A stretch of 64,000 nt of DNA, from the NCBI GenBank assembly GCA_015852425.1, contig JAAAIG010000029.1:1-64000 (forward strand), read 5' to 3'. How positions within the stretch are numbered: position 1 is the first letter of the stretch; each line of letters opens with the position of its first letter. The notes below the pieces were generated by a model, which saw only the letters and a list, made by a program, of their open reading frames with translations, was not told the DNA's origin and ran no database searches. Below are positions 33,310-45,477 of the stretch, piece after piece. Origin of the DNA: Gryganskiella cystojenkinii. Lineage: Eukaryota > Mortierellomycota > Mortierellomycetes > Mortierellales > Mortierellaceae. The position numbers were made by a program, and so were the translations under genes.

Positions 33310-35466
33310 TCAAGATACAAAACGAAGGTCGACCAATCCCAGTCGCCCTCCGTTCACACCACCATCCTCTTCCTCTGCAATATCCTCCAAGGGTGCCCTT
33401 CTTCCGTTGTTGGTCCCAGACGAGGCATTGAGCCAGAGTCGTCTACGGCCCCTCTTGGCGATTTGGACCTCTTCCCGCCGTTGCATGTTCTCCCGGTACT
33501 GCTCCAAGGCTTCTTCCAGGGATGCATTCCAGATCTCATGCAAGTAAGCCGAGTCTGTAAACGCATAAACATTGTAATCGAGTTGTTCAAACTCCAAGGG
33601 ATCATGTTCAAACAACTCTTTCTTGCTCGACAGGTCCACGGACTCTTTCTCAAGGACGATCGAGAATCCGTTCGCACCGACGTCGACCTTGTCATAATCG
33701 GGCGGTTGGATGCCACGAATATGACCAAGTGAGATGACGGCCACAGGGTCTCGTTTCATCTGGTATTCGGCATCGTAAAGCTTGAATGAACTTCCTTCCA
33801 GAACAGCCCAGTAACGTTTCCAGGCGGATCGACGCGACCCACGGGTCATGACCGTGAGGTTACCCTGGTAAAGAGTCTCTGTCTCCCAGGATTTGTCCTC
33901 AACAGGTTCCTTCAAGATATGAATACCCATCATGACAATGATCTCGCAATCGGCCTTTTCCTTGGCGTGCAGGGACTTGATCGAGTGTGTTGGTTGCGAT
34001 CCTTCAATGGCCGAAGGCGGGAGAACGCGTTTCAACTTGAAAGTACGAACCGAGTTATCCATTGTCTCCAAGGGTAAATCGAGATGGAGCTGTCCGAGCT
34101 GGACTTGTTGCGTGTTGGAGAATCCAGCCATGGTTCCAAACTTTGTCGCGATCGGGGTGCCTGTCACATCGATCTCCAACTGGAAGGGAGCGTTCACGTC
34201 AAAGAGGAAGACCTCGTTCATGGTCGCAGTGTTGCCAGGGTTATCCTTGAACGATCGAGTCGGATGAGAAGTTCGTTCACAGGAACCGATACGAAGGCTG
34301 CATTCGATATCAAAGACCTTGGCACTGGCTCGGTTCGACACTTGCATCACTATTCAAGAAAGAAACAAGCACATAATAGAAAAAACGTGACAGAAAAAAA
34401 AGGACGTTAGTTAGAAAAAGACTGTTTACAACGGAATTGGGGCGCTTTGAGACAGCTAGATCTTCTTTTGTATGATGACTTACGTTTGATGAAAACAAGA
34501 CCGGTTGCCTCGTTCGGATTGTGATAACCGGACTTTTCAGCGCTGTTTTGGAATCCAAATAGTGGCAAAAAAAAAAAATAGAATGAAGGCAATGAAGATC
34601 AGCATCGGTATGTGAGTGCTAAGGGGCATATAGAATCTTTTCAATCGGTCGAACGATTTGGGAAATCGAAACATCATGGCAAAAAAAAAAGCAATCACGT
34701 ACGGCGTGCTCAAGGGCACATGTAACTGTGCGTACTCGTAACCTTCAACAGCATCCCAAGCAGTCTCGGACTTCAAGATATCGCTGTTTGTTGCCGGTGT
34801 TCCTGTTGTAATTTCTTTGGTCGTTGCACCCTGGTCTTTGGATCCTTGGTGATGATGGTTCAAACACTTGAGCACCCAGTCGTGCCTCTCCTGCGAGAAC
34901 TGATCCAATGAAGCCACAGAAGGAGGACAATGGATCAAGGCCGGCTGCTCCTCTTTGGGGAAAATACCAACTTTTCCATAATGTGAGGGACTCAAGGGGC
35001 TACGAGGGCTTTTCAAAAAGTTCAATGCTTTGGCACTTGTTGATATTTTGGGTCCCTTGTTGCTGGGCAGATGATGCAACGGCAGAGGGGGTGGGGTTTG
35101 CGAATGCTGCTGCTGACAACCCACGAACCCATTCGTCGATCCGTTGGAGGAAGTGAAGGACTGGTTGCCATCGGAAGAGGCTTTGCTGATCGTTGAGAGC
35201 GAAAAGTTGTGAAGGGAGACAGAGTCTGCAGTTGAGGCCGAAGAAAGAGGAGCTCCAACGTCCTTCTCCTTTTGATGATGATGGTGATGATGATGATGAT
35301 GGTGATGACCATGGTTCTGAGGCGGGTGGCCATCAATCGTGAGACCTGAGAGACCGGACGCCCTGGAGAGCTTCTTGGAGGTTTTTTTGCTCAGGTAGTT
35401 GTTCATCGGCATCACCAAGACGTCTTGAATATCCCTGCTGAACCGTTTAAAGGTTTCGTTCTGCAT
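33310..35466 (-). CDS. Anillin/Bud4-like protein with C-terminal PH domain
   Basis: Exons 35466-34703, 34542-34484 and 34349-33310 join in phase to give 620 residues. The N-terminal 250 residues are low-complexity, including an 11-His run and polar Ser/Pro stretches. Residues about 255-425 resemble the C2-like anillin homology region (FLFDVNAPFQLEIDVTGTPI). It is followed by a PH domain at about 430-550 with ETLYQGNLTVMTRGSRRSAW, KRYWAVLEGSSFKLYD and a final helix HEIWNASLEEALEQYRE. Bud4, Mid1/Mid2 and anillin proteins anchor septins and the contractile ring to the membrane during septation, and this is the likely role. The protein is shorter than yeast Bud4. The middle 59-base exon is small but keeps phase and reads as protein. 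Confidence 0.82.
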
Positions 35467-36394
35467 GCTGTTGCTTATTTTGTCGGTCCTGGGTATAACA
35501 GAGGTTGTCGATTAAAGGTAGATCAAGTATCTATGGTATAAATTGTGTTGAGGGGTGGCGTGTATGCTTCAGGTATAGACACGGGTACCTTTTTTTGTGT
35601 TGAGGTAGTGTTGTAAGGAAGCGACGATGTGGATGTCTGAAGACGGAGGCAAAAGGGTGCGAAAGGGACAAAAGAGAAAAAAAATGTGAAATGAACGTAA
35701 CGGTTCCCTGAAATTGCATAAAATCAGTTAACGACTTTTTTTTTTTGATTCGCCATATTGGTTCCAATCCACTCTAGACACGGTAGTAGCTGCCGTGCAT
35801 AAAGGATATCAAGGAACATAACATTGTAAACTAAAACAATTCTAATCTGTTTGACCGTCCCTTGGGGACCGCAAAAAGAGTATCTGTCTTCGAATGGCAG
35901 TGGCGTATTCCGGGTGTTCTTCCTGCCTACTATACCCCTACTTGATCTCCCGACTTCTGTTCTTCCGCCTACCTCACCATTCAAGTTACAAGACAAAGTA
36001 AGAAAAGGCTTTGCTTGAAAAATAAAAAAAAAAGGTGCCAGATCGACTTGATTCCGGTTCCGATCATAATCTGGTTTTTTGCCAGCCGACAAACTCTCTT
36101 CTCTGGAAGATGTCTATTATGCTATGACCTATCCTGCTGAAAATTGAGCTAGTAGCTGCTCCGGATCCGAATAGGTTCCAACTCGCCACCAGCAACGGAA
36201 GTTTTTCTACTGTATCCAGCAACTGTCCTGTCATTCCGGTAGGCTTTATACGGTTTCAATGCGACCATAGTTACCATGCAAAAAAGACGTTTTCGGTTTA
36301 TTTGGTCCATCGTCAGAGATCATAGTTTCGTATCCTGGCGACCAACCCCATCTATATGTCAAACAAAAATGAGTAAGCGTAAGAATCAACATCA
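35467..36394. other. Intergenic between minus-strand genes
   Basis: This 0.9-kb stretch includes the promoter of the anillin-like gene at its left side. No coding or RNA gene was recognised. A T12 run occurs near 35736. Confidence 0.5.
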
Positions 36395-38174
36395 CTACGG
36401 CCTTTCCGGTTCATAGTCCAAACCAGCTTTTTTTTTGTTACCTGCGAACCGTGGCCTAGGCATTCCAACAGAGCTCAATGGTCGTCCTCCTGTGGTTCCA
36501 GCAGGCGGTCCACTATTATTGCCTTTGCCACCATTCCCAGCTCCGGCTCCATTATTGGGTGACCCTGGCGGGGGCGGTCCTCCTGGCCCCACATGCGGAT
36601 GTCGACTATTTTGTTGCTCCAACAAGAGATAATGCATTTGCATCCGAAGACCATGACAGACTGCTCTCAGACTCTGAACTTCTTCCTGCATTCGCATGCT
36701 CTCGGTCATGATCGCCATGTTTTGTTTCAGTTCCAACGAGGCCAGCCCTTGGGTTAGAGTCTCGATCTCAGATCGAATTCGTTCGTTCTCAGAGATCAAA
36801 AGCTCATGGGTATCGACGGCATTGCCGTTGGCGTTCGAGTTGATGGATTCTCCACCGATGCTGTTGTTCCTGATGATCGCTCTCAGCGACTCGTCACCGT
36901 TCTCCATTCCGTTGGCCGATAGATCATACGACTCGTGGCGGCTGAGCATTCCATGTGGCTGCTGCTGTTGGAGGTCGTATGGACTGTTCATTTCCAGGAA
37001 CCCATCACCGAATCCGGACGTGGCCTGATTTTGCTGATGTTGTGTCACCAACTGGAACGACTCTGAGAGCTGACCGACTTGTTCTCGCAGCTGCTGGACT
37101 TGTGGTCGAAGGTCCAAAAAGATGGCTCGCAGTTGTTGATTCTCTTGCTCCAGCGCCTCCATCCTTGTCTTTGAGATCTCGAGGAACCCCCGGATGGATT
37201 CGTATGGGCACTGGGGGATGTGAATGGCGTCCAAGTCGAACCGAGGTCCCTTCCAGGGGCATCCGAATTCCGAGAGAGAACAACCTATGATTTGTTTCGG
37301 GCAGACTTTCAGATGTTCCAAGTGTCGTATCCGCGTTCGGGTTGTCTCACAATGTGGACATGTCACACTCTCAGCTGGACAAGTCTTGTGGTGGTCCTGT
37401 CAGTCATAACAAGATAAAGGATGTCAGTTTTAGTTCAACCCCAGAAAAAATTTGATATCTCTACGCGTTGATCAGTAATTTCCTCCTTGAGAGTGCATGA
37501 TAGGGTCATCGAAACGTACTGAGAGTTCCGACTTCATGACTTTGGTGTTGCACATAAGACAGTCAACTCGTTTGTATGGACAACTCTCCATGTGTTCCGA
37601 GAGATCCTTCTTGAGCAACTTTTTGCGGCACTCCTCCACTCTGCAGAGTGTTCCGATATAGATACAATCGTCCTTGAGGTGCTTCCCGATTTGTATCCGT
37701 TGACAGGCGTGGTTGCAGCCAAGGGCCTTGTGAGGACAATAGACCAAAAGTTCATCACAAATCCTGCTGAGTGCAATGACTTCGTAGAGTGCTGTAGGGT
37801 CGATGGTGGTCCTGCAGAGCGGACATCCGTGACTGACTTCCAAGGCTTGCATGATGCATACTCGACAGAATGTATGTCTATGACAAAGAAAACGAAGAAC
37901 AGTGATGAGAATCAACAATAATGTCAAGGACTTTGTATGTCTTTTAAGTCTTCATTCTGAGTCAGCGAACAAGTATTTGTCTAGCATACCCGCATGGTGC
38001 GCTCACAGGTTCTGTAAAGTACTCGCAGCAGACACTGCATTGAAGACTAGTCTGGTTTGGCTCGAGGTACTGGAGGCTGCGTGGGTCATAAAGCTGTTCG
38101 TCTGTCTCACGGTTCTTCTTATTATTGCTGCCCTTGCCGTTGTCATGATTGTCCTTGGCGGCTGAATGTGCCAT
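36395..38174 (-). CDS. RING-finger, TRAF-type zinc-finger E3 ligase candidate
   Basis: Exons 38174-37990, 37877-37520 and 37396-36395 give 514 residues. A C3HC4 RING is complete: C46-x2-C49, C61-G-H63, C66-x2-C69 and C80-x2-C83. The first intron falls inside the RING, at the Gly of CGHTFC. TRAF-type zinc fingers follow at about 105-235 (CPHKALGCNHACQRIQIGKH, CPYKRVDCLMC, CPHCETTRTRIRHLEHLKVC). A coiled coil near 240-290, a Ser/Asn-rich spacer and a second coil near 350-405 precede a Gly/Pro-rich tail. There is no C-terminal MATH domain, unlike animal TRAFs. Likely a ubiquitin ligase with a trimerising coil; substrate unknown. Confidence 0.9.
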
Positions 38175-38541
38175 GATGGGCTATGTAGAAGTTGTTGTTG
38201 TCCTGCTTCCTGATTGTGCGGTTGATGAATGAGAGGAGGAGGTCGCATGAATAATGAATGGATACCCACTTTGAGGGCGAATGCGGGGGAAGTGGCCAGT
38301 GAAAGTTCGATGCTGCACGTGACGATTTGGTCGTTTTGGCGGCACGCGCCGATCTGGTTGTTTGTTTGGCGGCGCTGAAGAATAACAGTATTATTTTCAA
38401 GTTTATTCATGAAAGTCGCGCGCATTTTTTTTTTCTTCATGCAAAAGTCATATCTTTTCTGATATGTTATGCGGATATCGTCAAGATTATCAAGAAGAAC
38501 TCCTTCATCCTTCCTTTTCTTTTGTTGTTTTGTTTGTTTGT
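38175..38541. other. Intergenic, promoter side of the RING-TRAF gene
   Basis: Short intergenic DNA between two minus-strand genes. Nothing further is recognised. Confidence 0.5.
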
Positions 38542-40170
38542 TTACGAGGACTTCCAGGCAACATAGAACTGGGCCAACGCCGCAACGCCTCCAAACATAC
38601 CGACGCCCACATCCGGGAACGAGGATTTCTCCAAACTCCAGTGAACCGTCAGGGGCAAGTAACCCGTGTTGATAATTGTGTTGATCCAGATGCCCTTCTT
38701 CTCGGCCTTCAGATTCGCCATCTCGGTCTTGTACTCGGTCTTGTCGACAGGTTCGCCCGTTTCTTGCGCCTTCTTGTCCGCAATCTTGATCTGACGTTCC
38801 AACTTGACCAGACGCTTCTTGTACAATCTGTATTCCTCGGCCAGATGTGCAAACTGTAATAAGACGTAGGCGGCCCAGAACCGACAGGACCAGATCGAGA
38901 TCCGGTTGGTCTTCTCCATGGAAAGAGGAATGACCTCATGTGCGCCCAACCAGTAGAGATGCTCCAGGGGGTAGTAGATCAAGTTGCAAATATTCTGGAG
39001 ACGGTCCAGAGTAAGTAAGAGAGGAGAGGGCGAAGGGTTGCTGTCGACGTATTGCATCCATTGCACCAGGGGCAGTAATCCATAGTAACGGAGCAAGATA
39101 CGGAAGTCCGAAATCGGGTTGGCCAAGTTGCGGACACGCTGAGCAGTTGAATCACGGCCACGCTTCAAAAAGTACCAGATAAAGATCTTGGAGAAGTATT
39201 GAATGACCTATAATACGCATAGTAATATTCTTTCGTGAGTAAAGTTTTTTTTTGTTCGTGTTGGCCCATTGTGTACAGAGCGTGGGTAAAATTGGGTATG
39301 CGAAGCAAAAGAGAAAGTGGGGGGGGGGGGGGAAGAGATGATCCTCTCGGGCAAAAACGGGCAACAAGAAGGAATCAAAGCCCATAATTAAGCTATTTGA
39401 GCCAACGGAGGAGTGTGGGTGGATCAAACACAAAATTCAAAGAGCTGAACCTGGTCGGTCACACACCCAACTCCTCTCAAACACGATTTCTCTTTTTGCC
39501 CGCAAATCAAGCCGAGTCGTGTATAGGTGTCTGTGCCCTCTCTTTTTTTTTCAACCAAAAGATGGTCGAAGCACCGTTCGGGGAAGAGGCCGAGTCGGTC
39601 TCCGGTTGTGGGGTGGGAAAGCACTCCCGCATTTTCCTTTTTCACGACAACGACCAAGGAGCGCCAAAGATTTGGTGATCAATTCAACCTGACGTTTTTC
39701 AGCCGGTGTCTCATTCCTTTCTGCAAAGGGTGGATGTCGAAAATCATCCTGGAGGAATGAATCCTTGTTTTTTTTTTTTTTTTTTTTTTTTCTCTTCTTT
39801 TTCACAGCATAATCACAGTCCTTCTTATCCTGCGCTACTATGCTGCTTGTCCCGACAGTGTTGTTTGTTGTTTCTTCCTTCGCTTGGTGTCCAGTTTTTC
39901 ATGTGCCATTTTGGTTGCTTGTCCTTTGCCCCTTTCTTGTCCGTCGGTCCGGCCGTCTAAGAAAGAATCACATTCATGGCGTTGTTGTCGAGTCCTTACC
40001 ATGAGCAACTTGTCCGTACCGCGGACCTGGCTCAGGAAACGGACAGCATGATCCAAGGTAGGGCTGGCAGGGAAAAGTTTTCCGAGAGCGAGGATTGAGG
40101 GTGACTGTTGAGGACGGACTACGGGCTTGTGTACTTCCTCGTCGTGTTCTTGCTTGGATGGAGCGGCCAT
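38542..40170 (-). CDS. PEX11: Peroxisomal membrane protein PEX11 family
   Basis: Exons 40170-40000 and 39207-38542 give 278 residues; the intron is unusually long (792 bases) for this window. The N-terminal half has the PEX11 pattern: LDHAVRFLSQVRGTDKLLMV, QYFSKIFIWYFLKRG, then RILLRYYGLLPLVQWM. An amphipathic helix region and NICNLIYYPLEHLYWLG follow. A charged helical stretch (about 180-220) precedes the final segment INTIINTGYLPLTVHWSLEK and a last hydrophobic helix. PEX11 proteins remodel the peroxisomal membrane during elongation and division. The C-terminal arrangement fits this fold, and the length suits the family. The paralogue type (Pex11, Pex11C or Pex25-like) is not resolved. Confidence 0.88.
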
Positions 40171-40627
40171 TATATTTCAATTCAATGTAAAGTGTAACAA
40201 GTCGAGAGAGAGAACGATAAAGAGAATGAAGAAAAGGGTTGGAGGAAAAGGGAATGTGGAGAAAAGAAAGAGATGGAGAAACAGGTGAAATGGAGACCAA
40301 CAAAAAGAGAGAGAAGAGAGCAGACGCACAAAGAGAGAAAAGAAAAAGACCGATTCGCACGTGTCGGCTCCTTTCGTGATTCGGCCGGAGCGAATTTGTC
40401 CGCTCTCTCTTTGTTTCGATCTGATATTTCTTCTTTGAACGGTTTTTATCATATTTATTTTTTGCTTTGTGTTTTGTTTTTGTTCGTTAACATTGGACTT
40501 GGCATTGCTAATCATCAAAAGAGTAGGGAGAGGGTGTGGAAAGGGTCATTATAAGCATGATGGGATAGGGGAGAGAAAGGGGAGACAAGAAAAAAAGGGT
40601 ATGGTACTTAGAGTGAAAGCAAGAATT
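40171..40627. other. Intergenic, promoter side of PEX11
   Basis: GA-rich DNA (40200-40350) lies directly upstream of the PEX11 start on the minus strand, equivalent to a pyrimidine-rich leader. No gene is seen. Confidence 0.5.
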
Positions 40628-43395
40628 CTAATGTTCGTCTTCAACGACGGTCGTAAGTGGCTGCGTGGTAACAAAAGCGCTTGATGCCACGGGTGGTCCA
40701 CCACCGATACTGCCGTTACCTCCGGCATTACTCAAAATTGATGTAGGTGGTTGTTGTTGGTTCGGATGTTGTCTACGTCCTTGCATCACTTTGGTCGAGT
40801 TCACATTGTTGGCCTGCGCCGTCGCATTGATCGCCGCCAGCTCGACCTTGTACTCGACCAACCGCCGTTGCAGCTCTGGGCATAGTTCGACAAGGACGCG
40901 CTTGGACGCGAATCGGTACAGGGTCGCCATGTCCGAGACCAATAGGCATTCTTTGATCTCGAGCACAGCCAAACTTGGGCATTGCATCAGGGCCCGGATA
41001 GTCGTACTCGTCAAGCTTCGGCAACAATTGAGCGAGATACTATTCATATCAGAATGAAAACGTGGGAAGTGTTAGATCTCACCTCTGTCTAGGAATAACA
41101 GTAATAAAATAAAGGCTGTCCCTGGTGGCATTAATCGACCCCTTACCGGTGAAGAGAAGTCTTGGAATACCGCGCGACCTCCACTAGCGCTTCATCAGTC
41201 ATAGCACAACCAGCAAGACCCAGCGTGTTCAAGTTCCCGTTCTTGGCAATCTCGACAATACTCTTGCCCGTCACCCTCATCGAATCCGTGACACGACCAA
41301 CGTTCAAATGCCAAAGGTCCTTGCAATGTTTCGCAAACAACAGCAGCGACACATCCGAGATACTGGAACAAGCCCTAAGATCTAAATGTTTGATCCTTGG
41401 ACAATGCGTCGCAATCTGGCTCACGCCTTGATCTGTGATCTTGGCACAACCTGGCATCAACAAAAACTGGAGCTGGGGACAATTCTCCGCGATCGAGATC
41501 ACAATCTTGTCTGTGAGCTTTTCGCAGATATAAAACTCGATCGTGTGAATATTATGGAACCAAGTCGTGAGCGGCATGATGTCATCGTCTTGAATAGTCT
41601 TGAGCTTGTGAAGGACAATCTTCTTGACCACTTTTGCCCGCTCATGAAGACGTCTCTGCATTGCAGCTGGAGAAGCTATCGATTCCTCCACGGGAGGTTC
41701 CACGGTTTTCATTCGGGTCAAACTTCGACGACGGGTGTTGACAGCAGTCGAGGCGACTATGGCGGTCGTCATGTTGGTCGTGGTACTGGTGGCAGTCTCA
41801 GACTGTACGTTGTTGCGCTCAATGCCGAGACCCTCGACGGTGTCCGTCCTCTTGAGCAGATTGACAAACCGTTCCAGCTTCTCGGGATTCTTGAGTCGGA
41901 TCTCTCGCCAAAGAGTCTTTTGAGCGACCAGATACCACTGTTTGTTGACCATCAGACAGTTCCGGATCTCTCTCTGTGAGAAATCATCCGGAGGCGTCAG
42001 GTCCACCACGCACTGAAAGATTAGATGCAAGATCTCTGGCAACTCGATCAGACGAGGTTTTAGAGCCGGGATCACATTTGGGACGATGCTCTTTAGGATG
42101 GACTGACGACGAACCTGACGACCAAACCGGTACCGCTTCTGATGTTTGGTCAGGTTGCCGCTGATCGCCTGCGGAATCTCCTCCATCGCCTCATCCTCGC
42201 CATCACTGTAAGAGTCGTATTCTTCGTCATCCTTTTCTTCCTCGTCATCGATATCCATGCCCATATCCTCGTCTTCCTCCTCATCATACTCGCTGTCTCC
42301 TTCTTCGTCCTCTTCAGTGTCGTCAAACTCGTTGATGCCGGTCAAGTTGACGGCCGTCTCTTGAGATTTTGTCGAAAAAGCCGACCCGCGACGTGATGTT
42401 GACCCTCCTGACGACGATACCGACGAAACAGACTTTAAGAGACTAAGACGTCTCTTCATCACATCCTTCTGGGCTGGATTCTCGGCTGTTGTTGAGGCGC
42501 AAGCACCGGTGAAATGCTGACGGTATTGCTGGTTATGCGTTGTGGTACGACCTTTATCACCCTTCCTGCGGACCCCGCCGTCATGATGGTGGTGGTGGTG
42601 GTGGTGGATACTCTCGCCTGCAATACTGCTCGTAATTGAGGATCGACGATGACTTTTCACACTCGAGGCGTGATCAGAGGCACCACTGAGACTGGCGCTT
42701 CTGCCGGCACGGCTCTTGACACTACGACCTGATCCGTTTGGTCCTCCGGTGCTGCTGACAGATGAGTTGGTCACGTTGCTACTGGATCGCTTTCGGTGTC
42801 GAGACGACAAACCAGTCGACGATTGCTGGGTAGTCATGTTCTGCTGACAAGAAGAGCAATCGTCAGCTTGAGTGTCTCCAATGTCGTCGCATTCGCACTC
42901 TTCGCTTGATCCAGAGGAAGGAGACGGTGCTCCTGCTGTGTTAGTCATCTCCCATGGGTGCACGCGACTACCACCACCTCTTTGATGTTGAAGCATTTGT
43001 TGTTGTTGTTGTTGACCCCCGATCGTGATAGCCTTGATAAACCGACGGAGCGATCCTGACCAGAACGAGGCTGAAGCTGTTGCAGAGGTGACAGGCGTTA
43101 AGCTGGATGTCGCTTGAGAATGAGATCGGGTATGATGATGGTATTGTGGCTGCTGTGGTAGTTGTAGTTGTTGTTGCGGTAGATGATGACGTTCTTGGTT
43201 TTGGTGAGAATTGCGAAAGTGACTTTGAGAGGAGAATCGTCGGGTGTGGCCACCACTGGAAGAAGTGATAGTGGGAATGGGTTGATGAAAACAGTTTTGA
43301 CAAGGAGAGTTGTTGTTAACTGTGTTGATGTTGCTGTCGTTACTGTCACTGTGATCCTCGTTAGTAGGATTGTTGGAGATGTCTCTTGCAACCAT
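40628..43395 (-). CDS. F-box protein with AMN1-like cysteine-type LRRs
   Basis: Exons 43395-41147 and 41039-40628 give 886 residues. The first 440 residues are disordered: Gln/His-rich, Ser-rich, an 8-His run near 265 and an acidic block near 355-405. An F-box-like motif lies at about 445-500 (LIELPEILHLIFQCVVDLTP, CLMVNKQWYLVAQKTLWREI). LRRs of the AMN1/cysteine-containing type run from about 590 to 810 (CPQLQFLLMPGCAKITDQGV, CPRIKHLDLRACSSISDVSL, NLNTLGLAGCAMTDEALVEV). In yeast Amn1 is an SCF partner that promotes daughter-cell separation and antagonises mitotic exit. GRR1-type F-box/LRR proteins are an alternative. A role as an SCF receptor is likely; targets unknown. The tail after the LRRs is Gln/Gly-rich. 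Confidence 0.85.
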
Positions 43396-45477
43396 GGTTG
43401 AGATGCTTTTGACCGGATAGTTCTTCCAAGGGCCTGGAAACAGGCGTCAGATGAAATGGGGGGGGGGGGGGAAGGAAAGAAGGGGAAGGAGGGGTAATTA
43501 TCTATCAGGTGTTCAAAAAGGCGAGTGGAAAAGGTCGTTAGGCATAAGGAGGATCGTTGGTATAAAGGACAAAGAAGGTCAAAGAGAAGAGAAGGGACAA
43601 AAATAAAATAAAAAGACAATCAAAGGAGTCTCCTGCTCTCAGTCAATGTCCTCTCCCGCGCAAAAAAAATCGCACTTTGAGGAGCGATAGACAAAATTTC
43701 AATGAAAATGACTGGTGCCAATTCATACTGGCAACCCGGGAAAAGAAAAGAAAGAAACACATCACCATTTGAAAAGAACCAAGAAAAAAATAAAGAGAAG
43801 CGTCCACAGAAATACGACATGGGTAAAGGAAGGTGCGGTGCAGATATGAACAACGGATCTAGGAGACCACATGAGCCTTTTTTTGTTGTATTCAAACGCG
43901 TTCCACTCCTCTGCGGTGGTACAAAACAGATCAGGGCCATATGTTCTTTGGATACATATCGTACTAGTCGAGTGCTTTCGGACAAGACGGGAGGAAGGTG
44001 AATCGACGGTTGGAGAAAGAGGGAGGTGAAGAAAAGAAAGAGGTGCAACAGAGTGTTTGAAAGGAAGGAGTCAAAGACAACAAAGAAGAGAAAGAATTTC
44101 GGAGGGAAAAAGAAAAGGGCGCATCTTTGTTCAACAATCACTGGGCAGACCCGACGACCCCAAAAGCGAAACACGGCGAATTGAACATCGTCCAGTCGTT
44201 TTACGAGTGCCCCAAAATGACAAAAACGTCGAATGACTCTATGCAGTCTGACCGGTAGCTTCTTTGCAGGATAGAGAGAGACAAACCATCATGATGTTGA
44301 TCGATGATGATGCACATAGGAAATGATAGTTGTGTTGTTTGTATCCTGGAACGAACGAGAAAAAAAAAGAGCGACCGTTGAGTTGGTTGGTTAGTTGGTT
44401 AGGTTGCAACAGAAGCACAAATAAATTAGGTCGCAGTGTATGTGGAATCCGTGATCTCATGCAAATGTCTCCGTTTTCGGAAGGGACTCTTCCTGAAGTG
44501 GACAAAAAAACCCCCCGGCATTACAGCTGGTGGCAACAGTCTGTGGAGGCGGTAAATCGCGGCAGGGGTTCCTTTTATTCTTAGTCTTGTTGAGGGAGGA
44601 AAGAATAAAGGTATTTCTCACGATCCACTTTAATTGCGTGCAAGTGAGAAGAAAATGTTGGCTGGAAACAGTGGATGTCTCCACGTGACGAAAGGTTGAC
44701 TGGAAAGATCATCACTGTTAAAGGTGAAAGAGTAGAGTCCAGAAATCCATTATAAGCATAGTCCTTTTTTTTTCTTATGGACTGTCCAGGGTGGGCACAG
44801 ACGGTCTCAAGGGGGTTCGACAAGTCTTCAAATATTGATGTCAGTTTCGTATTGGAAACGCCATTCACGGGGATATCAAAGCTGGCAGCCTTTTGACCGT
44901 CGCGCGGCATCCACTCCAGAGATTACAGATATCATATCGGAATCTCTTTGTTTCTAAGTGGGGAGTATTCATTACCAGGGAACAGAACGACAGGAAACCA
45001 TCCAATGTTAATCATTGACGCTTCGTTCAAAAGGTTATCTTTAAGTTGGGGTGTGCAAAAGGCTAACAATATCCTCTTAAATCACTCACTCTCTCTCTCT
45101 GTTTTTGTTCAAATTACTTTCTTCCGACAGCAGCGTCAGTACCGTACTCGGATAGATTCATCCTGTACTCCATGTCTCCTTCTTAAGTCCCGTGGACTCT
45201 TCTCTTGAGGGAAACGTCTGACCCTTTTCGGTTTGTTTTTCCTTTTTTTGGTTGCCCATGGGCCTTCCAGATCCGCCTTTCTTTGTTGCTGAGAAGTTTG
45301 TGCTGTTTCTATTCGTCGAAAAGGTTCAGCTCCCACAATCGACTCTAACATCATCCAAAGCGAGGATGGAGATCATGTTGTGTTCCACAACTATATTGAA
45401 AAGGTCTATGTCTATCTATATACGATCAAAGGGAGCACATTGGCAAAAAATATAAAAACAGAGCCTCTTCCAATCAC
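43396..45477. other. 2.1-kb intergenic region, mostly unexplained
   Basis: It contains the promoter of the F-box/AMN1-like gene (a G13 run near 43460 and purine-rich DNA), TTGGTTGGTTAG repeats near 44383-44400, and the 3' flank of MRS2. One unexplained minus-strand frame is listed separately. Confidence 0.5.
44581..44910 (-). CDS. Unrecognised 109-codon ORF, doubtful
   Basis: The frame from ATG 44910 has a balanced amino-acid composition (AASFDIPVNGVSNTKLTSIF, EDLSNPLETVCAHPGQS) and fewer low-complexity runs than its surroundings. An in-frame stop lies four codons upstream. There is no family signature, clear promoter or paralogue in the window. It may be a small gene, a decayed exon or chance. 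Confidence 0.2.
   Translation of the reverse strand: MPRDGQKAASFDIPVNGVSNTKLTSIFEDLSNPLETVCAHPGQSIRKKKDYAYNGFLDSTLSPLTVMIFPVNLSSRGDIHCFQPTFSSHLHAIKVDREKYLYSFLPQQD

Noticed and set aside
41386..41979. 197-codon plus-strand ORF
   Set aside because: Antisense to the LRR part of the F-box/AMN1-like gene.
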